Below are positions 1 to 9,574 of a stretch of DNA of 64,000 bases, piece by piece. The position numbers and the translations under genes were made by a program. The notes under the pieces are model-generated. The model did not search any database and was not told the origin of the DNA. It saw nothing but the letters and a program-made list of their open reading frames with translations. How positions within the stretch are numbered: the first letter of the stretch is position 1; each line of letters begins with the position of its first letter. Location: the NCBI GenBank assembly GCA_963693365.1, contig CAVNZM010000007.1, forward strand, positions 10,788,001 through 10,852,000, read 5' to 3'. This DNA is from Amoebidium appalachense (lineage: Eukaryota > Ichthyosporea).

Positions 1-252
1 TACACGACGAGAAGCATGGTGCAGGACACATGCAAAGGCAAACATTCAAGTATGCAACATCAGCCATGTGCACAGTATGCGTCATAAGCAGAGCCCATCC
101 TCAGGGAGGACCCAAGTCATCAATTGCGTCTGAGTTTCGACCCCTTAGCCCGCGTATATACGACACTCCAACTCAGACAGCAGCATCAACTGAGCTTGGG
201 CGGGTCAACCCGTCTTGATCAAAGACGAGCAGGGTTGCTTATGCAAGCAAGG
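1..252 (-). mobile_element. tRNA-derived SINE-like element, copy 1 (cut by the window edge)
   Basis: Identical by eye to the copy at 415-705; the two lie in a direct duplication offset by 453 bases. Shows the same A-box/B-box region. Intronic, sense to the coiled-coil gene. Confidence 0.75.
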
Positions 253-1678
253 TGAGCAAAACGGTGAAGATGTGTGTGCAAACTAATGCAGTGCAGCGAA
301 AAATGTGTATGTGCTTACAGATGCACGACACAGAGCAACCATGCCCGGTTGCATGGAAGTAAAGCGGTCTCCACACAGTGGTCTGTCCTGAAAGGACACC
401 TCTGAAAGAAGACTGGGGGGGTTTTGAATGCGGAACACGGTACAAAGTACGCATACACGACGAGAAGCATGGTGCAGGACACATGCAAAGGCAAACATTC
501 AAGTATGCAACATCAGCCATGTGCACAGTATGCGTCATAAGCAGAGCCCATCCTCAGGGAGGACCCAAGTCATCAATTGCGTCTGAGTTTCGACCCCTTA
601 GCCCGCGTATATACGACACTCCAACTCAGACAGCAGCATCAACTGAGCTTGGGCGGGTCAACCCGTCTTGATCAAAGACGAGCAGGGTTGCTTATGCAAG
701 CAAGGTGAGCAAAACGGTGAAGATGTGTGTGCAAACTAATGCAGTGCAGCGAAAAATGTGTATGTGCTTACAGATGCACGACACAGAGCAACCATGCCCG
801 GTTGCATGGAAGTAAAGCGGTCGGGGGGGGGGGGGGGGGGGGGGCTGTTCGTGTGTGGTGTGTGCAGGGGTGTGTATACGTGTCTGGAACTACCAGAGCA
901 TGTGGAGACGTGCTTGTATGCATCCCTCCCCATCCCCGTGATTGTGTCCTATCTGGGCTACTGTGTGTGTTTTTAGACGCACCTAGCTGTGCGGCGTAGT
1001 GCAGGGCGGTGGAGCCCTTGGGGTCGACCCTGTCTATGTCCCCGTAGTTCTCCAGATACGCCACCACACGCTCAAGGTCCCCTGCAGTGCACATCAGTCG
1101 GTGGGCCTGCTTGTCCGTGTGTCTATGCTCATGCATGTGTATCCATGCACACACATGTCCCATCCCACCTCCCCCCCCCCCTCCCTCCCCCCCCCCCCCC
1201 CCCCCCCCCCCCCCGTCTTCTCTCTCCCACTGTGTATTTGTGTGTGTGTTTTGGCGAGGAACTGGGAGGGGCTGGGGGGGGGAGGGGGGGGTTTGAATGC
1301 GTCAAAAAGTACGAAGTACACAAGAACAAACGGATAACACGATGCAGAATGCAAGCCATACATAAAGAGTATGCATAATAAGCAGAGCCCGGGGGGGGGG
1401 GGGGTTTGAATGCGGAACACAGTACGAAGTACACATACACGATGAGAAGCATGGTGCAGGACACATGCAAAGGCAAACATTCAAGTGTGCAACATCAGCC
1501 ATGCGCACAGTATGCGTCATAAGCAGAGCCCATCCTCAGGGAGGGCCCAAGTGGGGGGGGGGGGGAGGGGAGGGACGCCTGCACACACACGTCCCCTTCT
1601 TTAACTCTCTCTATCTCCCCCTCTCATTTCTCCCCCCTCTCCATATCATGTGTGTGTCTCTCTCTCTCTCTCTCTCTC

Positions 1679-1717
<39 letters not shown>

Positions 1718-2568
1718 TCTCTCGTTCTCTCGCCCTCTCTCTCTTCCCCCCGACCCCCTCTCCCCCTCCCCTTTTTCTGTCTGTCCCTGTTTTTGCGTAG
1801 GTGTGTGTGTGAGTGTGTGCATGAGTATGTTGGCTGTGATGGTCCATACACATGCTTGGTGGTGACTGCAAAAGGGTGGGCACACAAACACACATACCTG
1901 TAAAAACTCCATGATATGACCCCCCCCCCCCCCCCCCCCCCCCCCCACACCCACCACCCCTCCCCCTCCCCAAACACACACACACAGACGAGACACACCA
2001 TCCCCATCCCTCTCCCCGTGGCTGCCCACACACCCACCACCCCATCTGGTCATGGCCCTCACCTGTCTTTGCGCCCTCGAAGTAGTCCAGCACGGCCGGC
2101 CACCGCAGTTTCCTTTTTCGGTAGGCCTCGGACTCCCGGTCCGCTGCACCCGCCATGTCAGCACGTGACTCCATGTGCACACCAGCGGCCAATCACAATG
2201 CCCATACGATAACACGGTGCATTGTGCCGGTTGCGCACACAGTCAGGCATGCACGTACCCTTTAGCCACATGCACACAGTGAGGCATGCACGTACCCTTT
2301 AGCCACATGCACACAGTGAGGCATGCACGTAACCTTTAGCCACATGCACACAGTGAGGCATGCACGTACCCTTTAGCCACATGCACACAGTGAGGCATGC
2401 ACGTACCCTTTAGCTCGTCCTCACCCATGGTCAACTCCACCATGCCCACCCCATACTTGGGCTCCACCTTGTGTGTCTGCAAAGTGACACCATGAGAAAA
2501 AAGTACATCCAAGGCACTTCAACAGACAGAAGGAAGCATACTATCGTGGTGGGTGATAGGAGCGGGCG

Positions 2569-2614
<46 letters not shown>

Positions 2615-3054
2615 AGGCATCAATTGCATCGGAGTTTCGACCCCTCAATCTTGCTTGCAAAACCCAACCCAGACAGCAACATCAACTGAGTTTGGAATGG
2701 TCCCCCGTCTTGGTCAGAGAAGATCAGGGTTGCGGGTGCGGGGAAAACGGGGGGGGGGGGGGCAGTACAGAGTATACGGATAGGCAAAACAGACTGCGGC
2801 TCAGTGGTATGCAAAAAGAACACTTCGGGGGAGGGGGGAGGGGGAAGGGGTAAGAACTGATAACAGAATTTGGGGGGGGGGGGGTAAAAAGTGTGTAACA
2901 CTACACAAACATTTATGATGGGCAGCACAATGCAAATCTCGCAAAGCATACAGGAAGTCTTTGCATCATAAGCAGAACCCATCCTCAGGGGGTGCCGGGT
3001 CGAATGTATAAGCGGTGGCATGTAAAGAAAAAAAAGGGCGTTTTTTTTTTTTTT

Positions 3055-3095
<41 letters not shown>

Positions 3096-3701
3096 TGAAT
3101 GCGGAACACAGTACGAAGTACGCATAGACGATGAGAAGCATGATGCAGGACACATGCAAAGGCAAACATTCAAGTATGCAGCATCAGCCATGCGCACAGT
3201 ATGCGTCATAAGCAGAGCCCATCCTCAGGGAGGGCCCAAGTCATCAATTGCGTCTGAGTTTCGACCCCTTAGCCCGCGTAGTATATACGACGGGGGGGGG
3301 GGGGGGGGGGGCACAAATGTGAAAAGTGTTAAGCATATACAACAGAGAGGGCAAATGGAAGGGGGGGGGGGGGGGGGGGGGGGGGGGGGTAGAATCGTGG
3401 GAGGAAACAATTGTGGTACACATCAAGCGCCATATGCGCGGAGCAGAGCATAATGCAGATAGGCAACATAGGACACGCAAGAGTATGCAGCTGATGCCGA
3501 TCACCCCATCATTGGGGGTTCAAGTCAACAAGAGCACCGATTCTCAGTTCTGAGTTTCACCTTGAGTGAGTCATCGGTCCCATGACAAAAGTGGGTTCCG
3601 TATGTGAGCTGAGGGCACAAGGGGGAAAGAGCAAGAAGTTTGGGTATCTGCTGCTGCTGGTGGTGGTGGTGGCGGTGGTGTGTGTGTGTTTGGGGGGAAG
3701 G

Positions 3702-3736
<35 letters not shown>

Positions 3737-3782
3737 CTGTGCTGCTGCTGTGGGCGTGGGTGTGTGCTAGGCAAGCCCTAGG

Positions 3783-3821
<39 letters not shown>

Positions 3822-5009
3822 ATACATCGAAGAAAGAGGGCATGCCATCATCCTCTTCATCGTCCGACAGTTCTACCACGGAGTCTGAGGGCACCTGGTG
3901 TTAGATCTTACAGCTTTACGGCTTGCATGTCTGCTTGCATAATCTCCCTCTCAGCCAAATACTTTCGCGCTGATACAAGCAAAAGGCCCAATTAAGTACG
4001 TTAACACAACTATGTTCACAACCCACCCTAAAGCACCAATGCCCACCTCTTTAACCTCCCACACATCTGTGTAACTATGTTTGCAAGCACCTAAGGCCTT
4101 TCAAGGCTCCTTCCTACCTTCGCCATCCTCAGTGCCGTTCTCTGCCTCCACCTGGTCACGTGGCACCTCTTCTTGTGGCTGTGGCTGTGGCTCCACCGTG
4201 GCCTCCTGCTGGTGGTCTGGCTGGCTGGGAGGCACCTCGACAACATACTTGTCCCCCCCGTCGGACTCTGCTGCCCGTGCGGCTATGGAGTCGAAGTGCA
4301 GGGCAGCCACCAGGCGTATGAGGTCTCTGGAGCTGTCTATGCGCTGCGTCACCTCGACCTGCTTGGCGTCCAGCGCCACGACCAGAAACCGCGCCTCCCT
4401 GCGCACCTGCTCGAGCTCGGCCAGGCACTCGGCCAGCAGCTTTGCCTCTGCATCCTTGCGCTCGTCCTGCTTGCGCACGTCGGCGCTGAGCCGGTCCAGC
4501 TGGGTCATCAGCGTGCCGGCACTGTCCTTAAGGCTGCTGTAGGCGGCCTCCCTGGCGGTCATCTGCTGGCGCAGCTGCTGCACGTCGACCTCCAGCTGCG
4601 ATATCTGCCGCACACGCTCAGACACCGTGGCCCGTAGCCGTTCGAGCTCCTGGTCCTTGGCCGTGAGGTCGGCCTGCAGCGTCTGGAGCTCGGACGTTTT
4701 ACACAGCAGCCCCTTGCTGGCTTCCTCCACCTCGGCGGTCTTTTCGCTTATTACGGTTTGTAGTTTTGCTTTCTCGTCGGCGTGTTGTGCTTGAGCTTTT
4801 TCTAGCTGTTCTCGTAGCTGTGCTAACGTCTTGTCTTTCTCGCTCAATTCCTCTTTTCTCTTCTCGTTTTGTTCCTCTAACTCTTTCACGCGTGCTTCGT
4901 ATGCTGGGTCGAGTGTGCTTGTGAGTAGGGGCAGAAAGATGTGGCCCCCAGGTATGCGCGGCACCACCACAAGGGCGGTGTTGCGTGCCAACCCCAGGAG
5001 GGTGTTCAT
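1..5009 (-). CDS. Coiled-coil / acidic SIM-like / ankyrin-repeat protein, 3' part outside the window
   Basis: Product not recognised. Five exons join in phase: 5009-4118, 3884-3826, 2476-2407, 2143-2063 and 1081-983, giving 400 codons before the left edge. Exon 1 starts at ATG 5009; an in-frame GTG lies further upstream. It encodes a hydrophobic start (MNTLLGLARN...), then about 200 residues of Glu/Lys/Gln-rich heptad coiled coil (about 35-235) and a Pro/Gln/Glu tail. Exon 2 is acidic and contains VVELSDDEEDD, the shape of a SUMO-interacting motif. Exons 3 and 4 are unrecognised. Exon 5 reads GDLERVVAYLENYGDIDR...GSTALHYAAQL, a good first ankyrin repeat, so more repeats should follow beyond base 1. 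The region 1-982 is intron filled with SINE-like repeats. Coiled coil plus ankyrin suggests a scaffold; that is inference. The exon chain is well supported by phase, the function is not. Confidence 0.72.
415..705 (-). mobile_element. tRNA-derived SINE-like element with poly(C) 3' end, reference copy
   Basis: Read on the minus strand: an A-box-like AAGCTCAGTTGA (650-639), 42 bases, a B-box-like GGGTCGAAACT (596-586), then about 160 bases of unique body that ends ...GCATTCAAAA followed by poly(C). Spacing and boxes match an internal Pol III promoter of a tRNA-derived SINE. The poly(C) end replaces the usual poly(A). Intron of the coiled-coil gene, sense orientation. Confidence 0.75.
1280..1552 (-). 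mobile_element. Two SINE-like body fragments in tandem
   Basis: 1280-1390 is a family-B body (GCGTCAAAAAGTACGAAGTA on plus). 1391-1552 is a family-A body (GCGGAACACAGTACGAAGTA). Each starts at a polyG run on plus, which is poly(C) on the element strand. Intron 4 of the coiled-coil gene, sense. Confidence 0.75.
2240..2424. repeat. 37-bp tandem repeat carrying copies of a splice donor, 5 copies
   Basis: Each unit contains GCATGCACGTACCCTTTAG. On the minus strand this reads CTAAAGG|GTACGTG, the exact end of coiled-coil gene exon 3 and its donor. Donor-like GT positions recur every 37 bases (2406, 2369, 2332 altered, 2295, 2258). Confidence 0.85.
2613..3530 (-). mobile_element. Cluster of four SINE-like fragments
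   Basis: 2613-2736 is mainly the tRNA-like head. 2744-2998 holds two diverged bodies. 3065-3291 is body plus partial head. 3389-3530 is a diverged body. Each begins at a polyG run. All lie in intron 2 of the coiled-coil gene, sense. Confidence 0.65.
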
Positions 5010-6805
5010 GTTGCCGACAGCTGTGCACACTGGGCAGGCATGCTGTGGTTGCACGTACGCGCCGGCCTAGCTATCGAGTGCTTGTATATGCTGCCACAAC
5101 TATTATATAATTCATTCACTGCGACGTTTAGAAACATGCGGTGTAGTAATTGTCTTGTTCGTTGCCACCCACCCAAGGCCGATGTTCTGCATTCGTGTGT
5201 GCCTTACTAAGTGCAGCCTGCGGCCTGCGCATCCGACATGGCTATGATAAGATTTAGTTTCACCCGCCAACAGGGAGCATAAAGGGCTACCCAGCAGCTT
5301 AACTACCTAATTAACTACTGGAAGGGCCTACTACTATATAGTAATCAGCTACGGTTTGACTATCACCTGAGACTGCGTGTAAGACAGACCTCACAGTTTG
5401 TGTGAAGGGCGCCAAGAGGCATGGGCCAATCAGATCGTTGCGTGTGTGCCCAAAAACGGCTGCGTGTATTCGCGCCATCGCAGACGATCACGGCGATCGG
5501 CAAGCGATCCGCGTGTACGGCTCCTAGCCACGGCCATGCTCCTAGCGCTCGCGTGCTGCTGCCGCGCGCAAGAGCGGCGGACGGGGCCACGGCCAGGCAC
5601 AAGGCCGGCCCTCATTGCCTCCACGCAGTGCGCCATACCAAACTTTTATTGGCTGTAGGGTGGTGTTCGGAGTATGAGTGTGGGAGGGGGTGTATGTTGC
5701 ACAGCATTCACGTGTGTGTGTGGTGTGTATCTTTGTGTGTGCGTGTGCGTGTGCGTGACGTGTGTCACGTATGACACTGTGTATTATGCGGGATCCGGAG
5801 GAATGAATTGCCGGCTCCTCCCTCCCCCCCCCCCCCCCCCCCCCCCCCCTCCCCCCCCCCCCCCCCCCTCCCCCCCCCCCCCCCCCCCCCCCCTTCCCCC
5901 ACCTCCCCCCGGGGACGTCCTCCATGAATTGCCGGCTCCTCCCCCTCCCCCCCCCCCCCCCCCCCCCCGGACGTCCTCCCACAGTCCCCCGCCTTAACTA
6001 TATTAGTTGGGCTTGTGAACCCACAACTGTATGGCCATGGTTGGAGAGTGTGTGCAAGTGGGTGGCCGGTGTATGTAGTTAAATCGTACAGCAGGGACAG
6101 TTTACACTAGCCGAGTGTCCCAGGGGAGCCCGAAAAACAAAACAAAAAAAAAAAAAACGGGGAACCCAACTAATTGGTTTTCTTAGTCTTTATGGTGCCT
6201 CGTAGAGAAAGTAAACCCTGATATATAGTCATCACCCGACATCTATCTGGGATGGTACTTGATCATGATATACCGCTGAGGGGATATTCCGAGCAAAACC
6301 CCCCCCATACCCAAGACTGGTCTCTCTTTGCCTCGAGTAAACAGCGTAAACCCCTTTACGTACTTCCATGGATGATTACAGTATAGATTCGCATGCTCAG
6401 TGTTTGGTTGCCTGTTCAGCAATTGCCCCCAGAGGGAGGAGGGAGGGGATGGGGATCTGTGTTTCTAGCCGTGGCTATAGGAGGAAATCAGTCGCTTCGA
6501 CAGTGTGACCTGTTGTTTGCAGTCAGCAAACACTTACTTTATAGCGGAGGTACGTAAGCCCCCACCCACCAGCCCAGCTGGTGTGTTGTTGGTCCTCATA
6601 TGTGACCGTATGTACATGCATATACTGTGGCTCGCGCGGCTGGCGGCTCCGTGGTCCGGCCCGCTCAGCCCAGGCCCGCCCCTGCCATAGTGGAGGAGTG
6701 GCCGCTCCTTCAGGAAGAAAACTAAAATCAAAAAGACCGAAATTCTTGCAATGACTTAGTTGCTGTTGTACTGGTAGTCTCATGAACACTGCTACGGAAA
6801 GGCGT
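5010..6805. other. Intergenic region between the coiled-coil gene start and the ABCF2-like 3' end
   Basis: No convincing gene. It holds the presumed promoter of the minus-strand coiled-coil gene, with a CpG-rich stretch at about 5420-5640 and CCAAT-type motifs at about 5404 and 5646. Poly-C blocks lie at 5822-5967. A short relic at about 6325-6350 matches the loop side of the hairpin element at 13862-13956. Short open frames across 5363-5640 have no recognisable product. Confidence 0.5.
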
Positions 6806-8695
6806 CTAGAGTTTCATGCGGGACTTGAGGTGGCTCTTGTAGCCCTTGATGCCGCCCTGCCACTTTGTCACCTTCTTGTTGTCGCACACCTGCATCGCAA
6901 GATAAGTGGTCGGCATCAGCACGGCTAACAAAAGAACACAAACCCAACCCTGTCTATGTACACACCCATCTGTGCCCCTGTTTGTGATAACTCTCCTGTT
7001 TGTGATAACTCTCGATAACAGTCTACGAAACCATGTCCAGCTCACACAGCCCGTGCCATTAACAGAACCCCCTTCCCTCCTTTCCACCTCTTGACCTTGC
7101 ACATTCCGCGCAACCATGCCCTTATTATACAGCCCATACCATTGGACCCCCCCTCCTCCCCATCTGTCTCTCTCTCTCCCCACCATTCCCCCCTTGGCCA
7201 CTCTCCATGCACACAGTGAGCACGTACCCAGATCTCCTTAGCGACCTGCTCGACCAGGCGGAAGTCGTGGCTGACCAGCACCATGCCGCCCTCAAACTCG
7301 TTGATGGCCTTGGCCAGACCGTCAATGCCCTCCATGTCCAAGTGGTTGGTCGGCTCGTCAAACAGCAGCTGTGAGACAGCAAGTCAGAACACTACTCACG
7401 TGCCCACACATCTACCTTTCTTCTCCTACCACTCAACTGTCCACACAGATAACCCCGACGACCTCAAACCAGTGAACACCGTCTGCCTACATCTACAACA
7501 AACAATTCAGGCCAGGGCACACACCAGATGGGGAGTCTTCTGTGCCAGCCAGCAGAAAATGATTCTCGTCTTCTCGCCGTCTGACAGCATGCCGATCTTA
7601 GTGGTCTGAATCTTGCCCGTGATGCCAAACCGGCCCAGCTGCTGGCGCCACTCCGTCAGCTCGCGGTTCATCTCCTGGAACTCTGACTGCATGAACTCCA
7701 GGGGGGTCAAGTTCTCGTCCATGATCTCGGCGCTGTGCTGGTGGTAGCGCGCAATGCGCAGGTGGTTGTGCCGCTGCACCATGCCGTCTGTCGGCCGCAG
7801 CTCCCCGACCATCAGCTTGAGCAGTGTGCTCTTGCCGGCACCGTTGGGGCCCACCAGGGCAATGCGCGAGTCGAGGTCGATGCTGGGGGGGGGTTTTGAA
7901 TGCGTCAAAAAGTACGAAGTACACAAGAACAAACGGATAACACGATGCAGAATGCAAGCCATACATAAAGAGTATGCATAATAAGCAGAGCCCATCCTCA
8001 GGGGGGGCCCACGTCATCCACAGTACCCGAGTTTCGACCTATTCCCCTCGTTAACGAAACCCAACTCAGATACTGTTTCACTTGAACATGAGTAGGTCAC
8101 CCGTCTTGATCAGAGACGAGCAGGGTTGCTTATGCAGGCAAGGGCAGTGGGAAAGGCCGGGGGTTAAAGTTGCAGCAGTAAGCAGAAGCAAGAAAAATAT
8201 AGATAGGAACTCAGGAGACGGGGCTTCTAGGAAGCTCCCCCGTCGATACCTAAGTCGATACTTCCCTGGCTAACATACTACACCAGCTGAAAAGAATTAA
8301 GTCCCGAAGGCCACAGAATTCGTAATCAGAGGGGAAAATATGAGATTTGACCCACGCCGCAGGGTAGTAACACGCTTACTAGGGCGGAACTTTATCGTCT
8401 TCGAACGGAAAGCTATGCCCCCGGATGTCAGCCGGAAATATGGTATCACCCATTGCTTTGGGCTTGAAAAAAGCCAAACCGATAGTCCGAGTTATGTTAC
8501 GCCGGCGGGTAACATGCCGCATGGGTTCCAAGGGAGCTGTCGCCAACAGAGCGGTGTGTGCATGCGTGCGCGTAACGCAATGTGTGAAGTGTGTCTATAG
8601 CTATGAAAGGGGGTATGCAGAAGTGGACAGATGAAGTGTGTGGAGAGAAAAACAGTAAGAAGAAAAGTAGACACCGGTATGTGCAACCCCGCACA

Positions 8696-8740
<45 letters not shown>

Positions 8741-8837
8741 AATAAGCGAAGATTACAGGTAATCAACCAGAACAACAAATGACAAGCAAAACAACAGGCG
8801 CCAAAAAAAAAAAAAAAAAAAAAAAAAAAAGGAGGAA

Positions 8838-8904
<67 letters not shown>

Positions 8905-9519
8905 GAGAGAGAGAGAGGAGGTGGGGGGGGGGGGGGAGGGGAGGGGGAGGGGGAGGGGGGTCTTAGGGATGGGGGGGGGGGGGGGGGGGGGGAGGCTCAT
9001 GATATATGGAAAGGAGGGAACCCCGCGCAGACACATCAAGCCGATATAGGGGGGGAGATAAGGTTAACCCCCAAAAATGACAAACATGTAAAGCGGTTGT
9101 GGGGGAGGGGGGTGGATGGCTACATACCCGAACTCAAGGTTCTTGTAGAGGGCATCGGCCATGTTGCCGTTGTAGGCAAAGGCCACCTGGGTGAAGGCCA
9201 TCACGGGGGGGCGCCAGCTTGCCGCAGCTGGGGAATGCAAGGTTGACACTCTGCTCACGCTCAACGGGCTGCAGGGGACACCACGTTAGCAACACACACA
9301 GCAGGAGATCGTGTAGGAGGAGGGGGGAAGGAGGGAGAGGGGGTATGGGGGAGGGGGAGGGGGAGGGGGGGGGGGGCTCAGGGGATGGTGGAAAATTCAC
9401 AGGGTCACCAACATCTATACTCTTGCTACTTTGTGATTCGTACGTGTGTTGGTGATACATTGTGATTCGTACGTGTGTGTTGGCGGGGGCGCAGGTGGTA
9501 GTGGTGGTGTGATCTGTAC

Positions 9520-9574
<55 letters not shown>

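Noticed and set aside
378-671. Open frames inside the SINE-like repeats (for example starting MQRQTFKYATSAM)
   Set aside because: They recur identically with each repeat copy and in mutated forms, so they reflect the element's sequence and not a conserved protein.
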